The notes under the pieces were generated by a model. That model saw nothing but the letters and a program-made list of their open reading frames with translations. It was not told where the DNA came from and ran no database searches. This document shows, piece after piece, positions 6,115 to 14,447 of a stretch of 17,360 nucleotides of DNA (position 1 is the stretch's first letter; every line of letters begins with the position of its first letter). A program made the translations under genes and the position numbers. Location: positions 1 through 17,360 of the forward strand of contig JAXHUH010000287.1 of the NCBI GenBank assembly GCA_034211175.1, read 5' to 3'. Origin of the DNA: JAXHUH01 sp034211175 (GTDB lineage: Bacteria > Actinomycetota > Acidimicrobiia > Acidimicrobiales > CAIXPF01).

Positions 6115-7037
6115 ATGCCCCCGACGCCCGAAGCGCACCACGTCGCCCTGGGGGCGGCCCGATCCGGCGCGGTGGTCGTCTGTCTCGGCGATCTCGTGGA
6201 GGACGTCGTGGTCCGCCCGTCCCGCGAGCTGCGCCGGGGCACCGACACCGACGCGCACGTCCTGCGCCGGCGGGGCGGGAGCGCGGCCAACGTGGCGGTG
6301 GCGGTCGCCCGGGCCGGCGGCCGTGCCCGGTTCGTCGGCTGCGTCGGCGCCGACCGCGCCGGCGGCGAGCTCGTCGCCGCGCTCGAGGAGGAGGGTGTCG
6401 ACGTCGTCGTCGAGCGGCGGGGCCGGTCGGGCACGGTCGTGGCCGTGCTCTCACCCGACGGGGAGCGCAGCTTCCTCACCGATCGCGGGTCGGCGGACGA
6501 CCTGCGCGCGCTGCCGGACGGGGCGCTCGCCGATGTCGGGGTGCTCCACGTGCCCGCGTACTCGCTCGCACGCGGCGCCACCGCCGCCACCGCGCACCGG
6601 GCGATCACGGCCGCCCGGGACGCCGGGGCGCTGATCTCGCTCGACGCGTCGTCCTACGCCGTGCTCGAGGCACGGCGCGGCGAGTCCCTCGGTCGACTGC
6701 GGCCCGACGTGCTCCACGCCAACGCGGACGAGGCCGAGGTGCTCGGCGTGGGCCCCGGCCGGCCGCTGGAGGGCGTCGGCCAGCTCGTGCTGACCGCCGG
6801 GGCGGGGCCGACGACGCTGGTCGACGCGCACGGCACGGCCACCGAGATCCCGGTCGATCGCCTCGGCGGCGTGACCGATACCACGGGTGCGGGAGATGCG
6901 TTCGTCGGTGGTCTCCTGGCTGGCATCCTTGGAACCCGTGCCGCGGGCGCGTCGGCCGACCTGGCGGCCGCGACGCTCGCCGGGCACGCGGCCGCGGCCG
7001 CGCAGCTGCGAACGAACACCCTCGCCGGGGAGACCGA

Positions 7038-7041
<4 letters not shown>
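6115..7041 (+). CDS. psuK: Pseudouridine kinase, PfkB family
   Basis: This 308-aa PfkB/ribokinase-family kinase is assigned to pseudouridine because it is coupled to psuG. It would phosphorylate pseudouridine with ATP to pseudouridine 5'-phosphate. The PfkB signatures are complete: the N-terminal GGSAANVAVAVARAGG (54-69) and the C-terminal DTTGAGDAFVGGLLAG (255-270) with catalytic base Asp261 and the anion-hole Gly residues. The substrate-contact motif HANADEAEVL (201-210) is also present. The ATG at 6115 lies 6 bases after TACGGT with no Shine-Dalgarno, suggesting leaderless translation; an upstream in-frame extension exists but is low-complexity. The stop overlaps psuG by GTGA (7038-7041). 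PfkB substrate specificity cannot be read from sequence alone, so the substrate rests on context. Confidence 0.85.
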
Positions 7042-7964
<923 letters not shown>

Positions 7965-8005
7965 GCGACCGCGCCCGCACGGTGTCCCGGCCGGTTCCCC
8001 GGGCG

Positions 8006-8020
8006 CCGAGGGCCCCTCGG
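8006..8020 (+). terminator. Short hairpin after psuG
   Basis: CCGAGG/CCTCGG arms (6 bp) enclose a 3-base loop, 41 bases after the psuG stop and just before the next promoter element at 8025. A weak terminator candidate without a T-tract. Confidence 0.3.
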
Positions 8021-8024
8021 GGCC

Positions 8025-8030
8025 TAGGGT
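8025..8030 (+). promoter_or_regulatory. -10 element TAGGGT of a probable leaderless promoter
   Basis: TAGGGT fits TANNNT and stands exactly 6 bases before the ATG at 8037, the same geometry as at 101-106 and 6103-6108. No Shine-Dalgarno sequence precedes the ATG. Confidence 0.4.
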
Positions 8031-8036
8031 GCGGCC

Positions 8037-8822
8037 ATGGAGGAGATCTGCGCCGACCTGCGGGCCGAGACGGTCGATCTGGTCGCCCTGTGCGCCACGC
8101 TCGGACCGGAGGGATGGCACACCCCGACGCCGGCCGCCGGCTGGGACGTCTTCGACCAGGTGAACCACCTGGCCCAGGCCGACCACTGCGCGCTCCTCGC
8201 GGCACGGGACCCCGACGCGTTCGAGGCGCTGAAGCCCGAGCTGCTGAGCGGTCGCCGCTCGCTCGAACGGGCCGCGGACGCCGATGTCGACGCCATGGAC
8301 GGCGCCGCGCTGCTCGCGTGGTTCTCCGACCTGCGGGCGTCGATGATCGCCGCCTTCGAGGAGCTGGCCCCGCGCGACCGCATCCCGTGGTTCGGCCCGT
8401 CGATGGGGGCCCGGTCGTTCGCGACCGCCCGCCTGATGGAGACCTGGGCCCACGGTCAGGACGTCGCCGACGCGCTCGGCGCGGTGCGCACCCCGACGTC
8501 GCGGTTGCGCCACGTCGCCCACATCGGGGTGACCACCCGGGGCTGGAGCTACGCGAACCGCGGCCGGCAGGTGCCGGCCGGCGACGTGCGGGTCGAGCTC
8601 GCCGGGCCGGACGGCGACACCTGGACGTGGGGGCCCGACGACGCCGCCGACCGGGTGGTGGGTGACGCCCTCGACTTCTGCCTCGTCGTCACCCAGCGTC
8701 GCAACGTCACCGACACCGGGCTGACGACCACGGGCGACGCGGCCACGGAGTGGATGACCATCGCCCAGGCCTTCGCCGGGCCGCCGACCGACCACCGGGC
8801 ACCCGGCGCGGTCGCCGGCTGA
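8037..8822 (+). CDS. TIGR03084 family metal-binding protein (DinB/MDMPI fold)
   Basis: The 261-aa protein matches the actinobacterial TIGR03084 family, a branch of the DinB-like, mycothiol-dependent maleylpyruvate isomerase N-terminal superfamily. The opening CADLRAETVDLVALCATL, the TPAAGWDVFDQVNHLAQADH block (31-50) and ETWAHGQDVADALG (135-148) are typical. His44, His139 and Asp142 are the likely metal ligands of the four-helix bundle. A C-terminal domain (about 160-250) with DVRVELAGPDGDTWTWG resembles the SCP2-like half seen in relatives. Superfamily members act as thiol-dependent transferases or isomerases, often with mycothiol, but the substrate here is unknown. It appears monocistronic and converges on the sigma factor gene only 10 bases away. 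Confidence 0.85.
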   Translation: MEEICADLRAETVDLVALCATLGPEGWHTPTPAAGWDVFDQVNHLAQADHCALLAARDPDAFEALKPELLSGRRSLERAADADVDAMDGAALLAWFSDLRASMIAAFEELAPRDRIPWFGPSMGARSFATARLMETWAHGQDVADALGAVRTPTSRLRHVAHIGVTTRGWSYANRGRQVPAGDVRVELAGPDGDTWTWGPDDAADRVVGDALDFCLVVTQRRNVTDTGLTTTGDAATEWMTIAQAFAGPPTDHRAPGAVAG

Positions 8823-8830
8823 CACCGGCG
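8813..8830. terminator. Small hairpin shared by two convergent genes
   Basis: CGCCGG and CCGGCG arms with a 6-base loop span the stop of the TIGR03084 gene and end 3 bases before the sigma factor stop. It could act in both directions, but the stem is only 6 bp. Confidence 0.25.
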
Positions 8831-8832
8831 GC

Positions 8833-9366
8833 TCACGCGACCTCGGCGCCCGCGAACGCGGCCCGCAGCGACGCGCGGGCACGGTGCAGGCGTACCTTGA
8901 CGTTGCCCTCGCTGATGCCGAGCCGGCCTGCGGTCTCGGCGGTCGAGTGGCCCTCGACGTCGCGGAGCACGAGCACCTCCCGCAGCGGCGGCGGCAGCGA
9001 CCGGATCGCCGGGACGAGCAGATCGAGGAGGTCGACGCCGTCGATCCCCGGGTCTCGGACCCCGCTCGACCGGGCGGTCGCGTGGACCTCCAAGGAGACG
9101 AACCTCGCCGAGCGCCGCAGGAGGCGGGCGCACTCGTTGTGGACGATGGAGAACACCCAGGTCGTGAAGCGCGCCGCGGCGCGAAACGCTCCGATCCTGG
9201 TGTAGATCACGACGAGCGCGTGCTGCACCGCGTCCTCCGCGTCGGCGCTGGCGCACACGCGTGACGCGAAGCGGCGCAGGTCGGCCTGCGACCGTTCGAG
9301 CAGCAGCTCGAGCGCCGCGGCGTCGCCGCGACGGGCCCGCTCGGCCAGCGCGTCCAGCTCCGTCAC
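8833..9366 (-). CDS. ECF-type sigma-70 factor
   Basis: The 177-aa protein has only sigma regions 2 and 4, the ECF layout. Region 2 covers about 20-86, with ASADAEDAVQHALVVIYTRI (39-58) and the region 2.3/2.4 stretch RFTTWVFSIVHNECARLLRR. Region 4 covers about 118-171, with the helix-turn-helix HSTAETAGRLGISEGNVKVRLHRAR (140-164). It would direct RNA polymerase to its own promoter set. The GTG at 9366 is chosen because it overlaps the upstream stop (GTGA, 9366-9363) and follows a GGAGGGGAG stretch; longer in-frame extensions are Arg-rich and antisense to the neighbour. It is coupled to a small membrane protein rather than a recognisable anti-sigma factor. The stress or ligand it answers to is unknown. 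Confidence 0.9.
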   Translation of the reverse strand: MTELDALAERARRGDAAALELLLERSQADLRRFASRVCASADAEDAVQHALVVIYTRIGAFRAAARFTTWVFSIVHNECARLLRRSARFVSLEVHATARSSGVRDPGIDGVDLLDLLVPAIRSLPPPLREVLVLRDVEGHSTAETAGRLGISEGNVKVRLHRARASLRAAFAGAEVA

Positions 9367-9623
9367 TCGGTCCCGCTCCCCTCCGGCTGCTCCGCACTCC
9401 GCACCGCCAGCTTCCGCCCGTAGAGGTAGCAGGCCGGGCAGAAGCCGACGAACCCCGTCCCGGCTGCGAACACGCCGTTGACCGCCAGCACGGCGACGAG
9501 CCACATCGGTGCGCCGACGGCGACGGGGACGGCCACCAGCGCCGCTCCGGCGACCGTCCTCACGACCCGCTCGGTGGGGGGCACGTTCTTGAAGTACACC
9601 GCGGTTCGGAAGAAGTCGGGCAC
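9363..9623 (-). CDS. Small DUF2892/YgaP-like membrane protein with CPAC motif
   Basis: The 86-aa protein resembles the DUF2892 inner-membrane domain found at the C-terminus of YgaP-type rhodanese proteins. It has a polar N-terminus with VPPTERVVRTVAGAAL (14-29), and two membrane helices (about 23-38 and 40-57). GFVGFCPACYLYGRKL (57-72) follows, containing a Cys62-x-x-Cys65 pair at the membrane boundary. The GTG at 9623 has GAGGA 5 bases upstream. The stop overlaps the sigma factor start, so this gene is first in a two-gene operon. The CPAC pair could be redox-active or bind metal, and the protein might influence the sigma factor, but that is inference from gene order only. Confidence 0.8.
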   Translation of the reverse strand: MPDFFRTAVYFKNVPPTERVVRTVAGAALVAVPVAVGAPMWLVAVLAVNGVFAAGTGFVGFCPACYLYGRKLAVRSAEQPEGSGTE

Positions 9624-9698
9624 CGGATCCTCGCTCTCGTAGGGGTACGACCCATCAGAGTCACGAGGAGGCCGAAGGTTACGGAACAGCCCTGCGAT

Positions 9699-9714
9699 CG
9701 TTCGTCGGCGAACG
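9699..9714. terminator. CGTTCG-TCGG-CGAACG hairpin
   Basis: Perfect 6-bp arms with a stable TCGG tetraloop, 18 bases downstream of the minus-strand MFS gene stop. Candidate terminator separating that operon from the DUF2892/sigma operon. Confidence 0.35.
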
Positions 9715-9731
9715 CTGCTGGTGCCACGTGC

Positions 9732-10904
9732 TCAGGCTCGGGGCTCCGCCGTTCGCGCCGCGAGGCTGCGGGCGCCGACGGTGACCACGATCGCCGCGGT
9801 CAGCGCGACCAGGGCGGCGATCGTCCAGGCGGCCCGGTAGCCGGCCCCCGAGGCGATCGCTCCGAACGCCAGCGGGCCGAGCGCACCGCCGGCGTACGCA
9901 CCGACCTGGGTGACGCTCGTGGCCCGTGCCGGGGCGTGGCGGTGGGCGGCGACGACGCCGAAGTTGAACAGCCCGGGCCACGCCCATCCGGAGCCGAACG
10001 CGACGAGTGAGCCGATCACGTAGCTGGTGCCGGTGCCCCGGGCGAGGAGCAGTGCGCCGATGCCGCCGCCGACGATCATCGCGGCGACGACCCGGAACGC
10101 CCGGTGGGGGATGCGATCGCCCAACCACCCGACGACGAGCCGCACGGTGATCCCGAGCGCACTCGATGCGGCGAGGAGCGTGCCCGCCGCGGCCTCGGAC
10201 AGGCCGGCCTCGACCGCACCCGAGGTGACGAACGCGCCGAACGAGTTGGCGACCGCCGAGCCGCACGCCAGCCCGACGGCGAGCACGACGAGCGCACCCA
10301 CGGCGAGGTCTCCCCCGCGGCCGGACGACGCCGTCCTCGCCGTCCGGCGGGGCGAGTCGATCCGGGGAACGGCCGCGGCGGCGCCGAGCGCGAGCAACGC
10401 GCCCGCCCCGTACGCCCACCGCCAGCCGACGGTGAGGGCCAGCGCGGGCACCGCGAGCCCGGCGAGGAGCGTCGCCGTCGGGATCGCCGCCTGCTTGACC
10501 CCGAGTGCCCCCGCGTGGCGACGCGGCGGCACCGACTCGACGACCAGGGCGTTCGACGCCGGCTGAGCGAGCGCGTTCGCCAGCCCGCCGGCGGCGATGG
10601 TCACGGCGAGCACGGGCCAGGCCGGCGCGAGCGCCGACGCCGACAACGAGGCCGCGCCGATGAGGCACGCCGTGCGCATCGACGCCGTCGACCCCCGGGC
10701 CTCGATCCAGTGCCCGAACGACATCGACGCCAGCGCCGACGTGGCGAGGCTGGCGGACACGATCGCCCCGAGCACGGTCTCGGAGAAGCCGAGGTCGGCC
10801 CGGAGCTGGACCGACAACCCGCCGGTCAGGAACGTCGGCAGCACCCCGGCCGTGGTGGCCGCGATGACCGACAGCAGCACACGCGGGGCGCGGACCCCGC
10901 TCAA
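9732..10904 (-). CDS. Major facilitator superfamily transporter
   Basis: The product (390 aa from the TTG at 10904) has about 12 hydrophobic segments and is of usual MFS length. The first half contains SFGHWIEARGSTASM in the loop 2-3 position (motif A-like). The second half repeats it as GWLGDRIPHRAFR, and an internal Arg-rich loop near the middle separates the halves. The region after TM4, with ANALAQPASNALVVESVPPRRHAGALGVKQA, is typical of sugar/acid-type MFS carriers. The TTG at 10904 overlaps the stop of the lyase gene (TTGA, 10904-10901), arguing for coupling; the GTG at 10880 is the alternative and starts nearer TM1. The substrate is unknown, but coupling to a lyase of C4-C7 organic acids suggests a carboxylate. 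Confidence 0.85.
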   Translation of the reverse strand: MSGVRAPRVLLSVIAATTAGVLPTFLTGGLSVQLRADLGFSETVLGAIVSASLATSALASMSFGHWIEARGSTASMRTACLIGAASLSASALAPAWPVLAVTIAAGGLANALAQPASNALVVESVPPRRHAGALGVKQAAIPTATLLAGLAVPALALTVGWRWAYGAGALLALGAAAAVPRIDSPRRTARTASSGRGGDLAVGALVVLAVGLACGSAVANSFGAFVTSGAVEAGLSEAAAGTLLAASSALGITVRLVVGWLGDRIPHRAFRVVAAMIVGGGIGALLLARGTGTSYVIGSLVAFGSGWAWPGLFNFGVVAAHRHAPARATSVTQVGAYAGGALGPLAFGAIASGAGYRAAWTIAALVALTAAIVVTVGARSLAARTAEPRA

Positions 10905-11800
10905 CCCCCGGGCTCGGTCCCGAAGCGCCGCGCGAGCTCGCGGGTCTCGCCGAGGCCGATGAGGTCGGTGAACTCGTCGAAGGAGGCGAGCTCGTCGAGC
11001 ACGGGCTCGGAGGTGCCGTGGCGGGCGACGGTGGCGAGCGTGTCGGTCATCGCCCGGGTCGCGGCGAGGAGGGTCGTGATCGGCAGGATGACGAGCGCGA
11101 AGCCGAGCTCGCGGAGCTGGTCGATCGACACCGGCGGCGACTTGGCCTTCTCGACCCAGTTGAACAGCAGCGGCGTCGGCGACAGCTCGGCGGCGATGCG
11201 CTCGATCTCGTCGAGCGACTGCGGCGCCTCGACGAACGCGACGTCGGCACCGGCGCCGATGTAGGCCCGCATCCGGTCGAGGGCGGCGTCGAAGCCCTCC
11301 GGGGCCCGGGCGTCGGTGCGGGCGATGATCGTCAGGTCCGGGTCGGTGCGGGCCGCGACCGCGGCCTCGACCTTCGCCACCATCTCCGCGGTCGGGACGA
11401 CCTCCTTGCCGTCCATGTGGCCGCAGCGCTTCGGGTGGACCTGGTCCTCGAGGTGGAACGCGGCGACGCCCGCGGCCTCGTAGGTGCGCACGGTGTGGAT
11501 CACGTTGAGGGGGTTGCCGTAGCCGGTGTCGGCATCGGCGATGACCGGGATCGACGTGGCGGCAACGATCGAGGCGGCCTGGCCGGCCATCTCCGACATG
11601 CCGAGGAGGCCGATGTCCGGTCGGCCGAGGCGGGAGGCGGCCGTGCCGAAGCCGGTCATGTAGACGGCGTCGAACCCGGCGAGCTCGACGAGCCGGGCGC
11701 TGAACGCGTCGAACGCCCCCGGTGCGACGACCAGGTCGTCGGCGGCGAGGAGCTCGCGGAGACGGCGACGTCCGGCGTTCGGGCCCGAGAGGAGGTCCAT
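10901..11800 (-). CDS. Isocitrate lyase/PEP mutase family enzyme
   Basis: The 299-aa TIM-barrel protein belongs to the ICL/PEPM superfamily, acting on alpha-oxycarboxylates by C-C or P-C bond cleavage. Visible landmarks are GAFDAFSARLVELAGFDAVYMTGFG (28-52), IADADTGYGNP (87-97) with Mg2+-binding Asp89/Asp91, HLEDQVHPKRCGH (116-128) with the catalytic-loop Lys-Arg-Cys126-Gly-His128, and IIARTDA. The K-[KR]-CGH loop marks lyases such as 2-methylisocitrate lyase (PrpB) rather than phosphonopyruvate-type mutases, but the methylcitrate neighbours prpC and prpD are absent. An oxaloacetate decarboxylase-like role is also possible. The ATG at 11800 has no Shine-Dalgarno; TAGATC lies 8 bases upstream. 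It is the first gene of a two-gene operon with the MFS transporter. Confidence 0.88.
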   Translation of the reverse strand: MDLLSGPNAGRRRLRELLAADDLVVAPGAFDAFSARLVELAGFDAVYMTGFGTAASRLGRPDIGLLGMSEMAGQAASIVAATSIPVIADADTGYGNPLNVIHTVRTYEAAGVAAFHLEDQVHPKRCGHMDGKEVVPTAEMVAKVEAAVAARTDPDLTIIARTDARAPEGFDAALDRMRAYIGAGADVAFVEAPQSLDEIERIAAELSPTPLLFNWVEKAKSPPVSIDQLRELGFALVILPITTLLAATRAMTDTLATVARHGTSEPVLDELASFDEFTDLIGLGETRELARRFGTEPGG

Positions 11801-11914
11801 GCGGCAATGATCTACCAGAGGGCCCGGCGTCGGACCGCAGCCGGGTCGGCGAACGGGTCGCGAAGCCGCACCAGTGGGCTCGGAACCGGTGGGCGCCACT
11901 AGGGTGGCGCGCAG
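11801..11914. promoter_or_regulatory. Divergent promoter region, lyase versus ferredoxin
   Basis: This 114-base interval serves two divergent genes. On the plus strand TAGGGT (11900-11905) precedes the ferredoxin ATG by 9 bases. On the minus strand TAGATC (11814-11809), preceded by TGG like an extended -10, lies 8 bases before the lyase ATG. Neither side has a clear -35. Confidence 0.35.
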
Positions 11915-12208
11915 ATGAAGGTCTGGATCGATCAAGATCTCTGCACGGGCGACGGCATCTGCACCGATCACTGCCCCGAGGTCTTCCGCATCCTCGAGGA
12001 CGGCATCGCGTACGTCGTCGAGGACGGCGAGGTCCTCAACGATCCCGGTGGTGCCCGGTCGCCCGCACGGGTCCCGACGCGCCACGAGCAGGTCGTCATG
12101 GAGTGCTCCGACGAGTGCCCGGGCGAGTGCATCTTCGTCGAGCTCGACGAGGACGCGCTGCTGGCCCCCGAACCGGTCGCCGACCCGGTCCGTCACGCCC
12201 CGCGCTGA
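11915..12208 (+). CDS. Small single-cluster ferredoxin
   Basis: The 97-aa protein resembles the actinobacterial ferredoxins that serve cytochrome P450s. The opening MKVWIDQDLCTGDGICTDHCPEVF is typical: Cys10-x2-Asp13-x2-Cys16, where the second ligand position is Asp rather than Cys, then Cys20. The late motif is Cys64-x3-Cys68-Pro-x2-Cys72. By family knowledge Cys10, Cys16 and Cys68 bind the cluster. Asp13 permits either [3Fe-4S] or Asp-ligated [4Fe-4S], and Cys20 with Cys64 or Cys72 could form a disulfide. A loop of about 20 residues (43-62) and an acidic/Pro tail (77-97) are longer than usual. It is transcribed alone; no P450 or ferredoxin reductase gene is in the window, so its partner is unknown. 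Confidence 0.88.
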   Translation: MKVWIDQDLCTGDGICTDHCPEVFRILEDGIAYVVEDGEVLNDPGGARSPARVPTRHEQVVMECSDECPGECIFVELDEDALLAPEPVADPVRHAPR

Positions 12209-12343
12209 CCGACCCTCGGGCGACCGCGGTCGGCGGCGGCCCACTCCGGTCACGGGCCCCGATTCGGTGCACGGGCCGCGAACCTGCGTGTGCGATCGTG
12301 GCGACGTGAGCAACGCGCCCCGCCCCCTCCCCGGAGCCCCCCG

Positions 12344-14425
12344 TTGAGCGCCTCGGACGGCTCCGGCCGCCCGCTCCCGTTCCGGTCCCTCTACGCGCAC
12401 GGCTTCGTCCGGGTGGCGGCCGCCTCGCCGCGGGTGCGCGTCGGCGACCCGGCGCACAACGCCGAACGCACGATCGAGCTGGCCCGCGAGGCCGACGGGC
12501 GCCACGCCGCGCTGGTCGTGTTCCCCGAGCTCGGGCTCAGCGCCTACTCCAACCAGGACCTGTTCCACCAGCAGGCGCTGCTCGACGCCACCGCGGACGC
12601 GCTCGAGGCGGTGCGCGAGGCGTCGGCCGACCTGCGACCGCTGCTGCTCGTCGGTGCGCCGCTGCGGTCGCGGGGCCGGCTCTACAACTGCGCCGTCGCG
12701 CTCCACCGGGGGCGGGTGCTCGGCGTGGTGCCCAAGTCCTACCTACCGAACTACCTCGAGTTCTATGAGAAGCGGCACTTCAGCGCGGCGCGGGCCGCCA
12801 CCGAGCGGGAGGTGCGGGTCGGTGCCGAGGACGTCCCGTTCGGCGCGGACGTGGTGTTCGAGGCGACCGACGTCGACGGCTTCGTGGTCGCCGCCGAGAT
12901 CTGCGAGGACCTGTGGGCGCCGGTGCCACCGACGACCCACGCCGCCCTCGCGGGTGCGACCGTGCTGGCCAACCTGTCGGCCAGCGACATCACCATCGGC
13001 AAGGCCGGCTACCGCCACCAGCTGTGCGCCGGCCACTCGGCGCGTTGCGTGGCGGCGTACGTCTACACCTCCGCCGGCGCCGGCGAGTCGACCACCGACC
13101 TGGCGTGGGACGGTCACGGCCTCGTCCACGAGAACGGCACGCTGCTCGCCGAGAGCGAGCGGTTCGGCCGGTCCGCCCACCTGCTGACCGGTGACGTCGA
13201 CCTCGAGCGCCTCGCCGCCGATCGGCTGCGCCTCACCAGCTTCTCCGACGCCATCGCCGACCACGCGGCACTCGTCGAGCGGTTCCGGCGCGTGCCGTTC
13301 ACGCTCGGCGTCCCGGACGGCGAGGTCCGCCTCGAGCGGGACATCGCCCGGTTCCCGTACGTGCCCTCCGACCCCTCGGAGCTCGACGAGCGGTGCCAGG
13401 AGGTGTTCGACATCCAGGTGAGCGGGCTCGCGACCCGCCTCGCCGCGACCGGCATCGACAAGGTCGTGATCGGGGTCTCCGGGGGCCTGGACTCGACCCA
13501 TGCCCTGCTCGTGGCCGTGCGGTGCATGGACGAGCTCGGCCTGGCCCGCACCAACGTGCTCGGGTTCAGCCTGCCCGGGTTCGCGACCAGCGAGCGGACC
13601 CGCAACGACGCCCGCCGGCTGATGGAGAGCCTGGGCGTGGCCGCCGAGGAGATCGACATCCGCCCCGCGGCGGCGCAGATGCTGCGCGACCTCGGCCACC
13701 CCGCGGCCGATGGCGGCGAGGTCTACGACATCGCCTACGAGAACACCCAGGCCGGGGCGCGCACGTCGCTGCTGTTCCGCCTCGCCAACCAGCGGGGGGC
13801 CCTGGTGCTCGGCACCGGGGACCTCTCGGAGCTGGCGCTGGGGTGGAGCACCTACGGCGTCGGCGACCAGATGTCGCACTACGGGGTCAACGGGTCGGTG
13901 CCGAAGACGCTGATCCAGCACCTGATCCGCTGGTCGGCGGAGCGTGGCGGGCTCGGCGAGGACACGTCGGCCGCGCTGCGCTCGGTGCTGGAGACCGACA
14001 TCTCGCCGGAGCTGGTACCGGGCCGGGAGGGCGACGACGCCGCCCCGCACCAGCGCAGCGAGGACGTCGTGGGGCCCTACGAGCTCCAGGACTTCCACCT
14101 CTACTACACGCTGCGCTTCGGCTACCGGCCGTCGAAGGTCGCCTTCCTGGCCGAGCACGCCTGGTCCGACCCGACCACGGGCTCGTGGCCGGAGCTGATC
14201 GGCGAGGAGGACCGCAACCACTACGACCTGGCGGCCATCGTCGGCTGGTTGCGGGTGTTCGTCCGACGGTTCTTCCAGACCAGCCAGTTCAAGCGGTCCG
14301 CGCTGCCGGACGGCCCGAAGGTCGGCTCCGGAGGCTCGTTGTCGCCCCGGGGCGACTGGCGGGCGCCGAGCGACGCGTCGGCCGCGGCGTGGCTGGCCGA
14401 GCTCGACACCATCGACGCCGGCTGA
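12344..14425 (+). CDS. nadE: Glutamine-dependent NAD+ synthetase
   Basis: The two-domain enzyme (693 aa) makes NAD+ from deamido-NAD+, ATP and glutamine. It closely parallels the M. tuberculosis enzyme along its whole length. The N-terminal nitrilase-type glutaminase has the catalytic Glu62 (VVFPELGLSAYS), Lys131 (GVVPKSYLPNYLEFYEKR) and Cys187 (AEICEDLW). The C-terminal synthetase has the PP-loop SGGLDST (379-385), then LGTGDLSELALGWSTYGVGDQMSHY and the terminal QFKRSALPDGPKV...SPRGDWRAPSD. The TTG at 12344 is preferred because GGAG (12333-12336) stands 7 bases before it and the protein then begins about 14 residues before the conserved YxHGFVRVAA. The TTGA also overlaps the stop of a possible 13-codon ORF starting at the GTG at 12306. 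It converges on the LacI-type gene; 14426-14442 holds a small GC palindrome that might terminate both. Confidence 0.96.
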   Translation: MSASDGSGRPLPFRSLYAHGFVRVAAASPRVRVGDPAHNAERTIELAREADGRHAALVVFPELGLSAYSNQDLFHQQALLDATADALEAVREASADLRPLLLVGAPLRSRGRLYNCAVALHRGRVLGVVPKSYLPNYLEFYEKRHFSAARAATEREVRVGAEDVPFGADVVFEATDVDGFVVAAEICEDLWAPVPPTTHAALAGATVLANLSASDITIGKAGYRHQLCAGHSARCVAAYVYTSAGAGESTTDLAWDGHGLVHENGTLLAESERFGRSAHLLTGDVDLERLAADRLRLTSFSDAIADHAALVERFRRVPFTLGVPDGEVRLERDIARFPYVPSDPSELDERCQEVFDIQVSGLATRLAATGIDKVVIGVSGGLDSTHALLVAVRCMDELGLARTNVLGFSLPGFATSERTRNDARRLMESLGVAAEEIDIRPAAAQMLRDLGHPAADGGEVYDIAYENTQAGARTSLLFRLANQRGALVLGTGDLSELALGWSTYGVGDQMSHYGVNGSVPKTLIQHLIRWSAERGGLGEDTSAALRSVLETDISPELVPGREGDDAAPHQRSEDVVGPYELQDFHLYYTLRFGYRPSKVAFLAEHAWSDPTTGSWPELIGEEDRNHYDLAAIVGWLRVFVRRFFQTSQFKRSALPDGPKVGSGGSLSPRGDWRAPSDASAAAWLAELDTIDAG

Positions 14426-14447
14426 ACCGGCCGGTCGCCGGCGCGGA

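Noticed and set aside
5893..6258. N-terminal extension of the kinase-like protein (to 927 aa)
   Set aside because: The extra 122 residues are Arg/Pro/Gly-rich, overlap the divergent psuK start, and would place a normal TM1 deep inside the protein. The ATG at 5892 fits family length and has an AAAGG upstream.
5907..7037. Long plus-strand frame leading into psuG (685 aa)
   Set aside because: The upstream part is out-of-frame psuK sequence, low-complexity and Arg-rich; psuG starts at the GTG at 7038 where homology begins.
9683..9706. GGAAC-N16-GTC, an ECF-type promoter pattern on the plus strand near the sigma gene
   Set aside because: It points into the antisense of the MFS gene, not toward the sigma operon, and the GTC half is common in such GC-rich DNA. 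It would need transcript mapping to be believed.
10905..11807. Upstream extension of the MFS ORF (691 aa)
   Set aside because: The extension is a shifted reading of the lyase gene and shows Arg/Pro low complexity; MFS sequence begins only at about 10904-10880.
11801..14447. P450 or ferredoxin reductase partner for the ferredoxin
   Set aside because: Neighbours are a lyase and NAD synthetase; no heme-binding Cys motif or FAD/NAD reductase was seen in the window.
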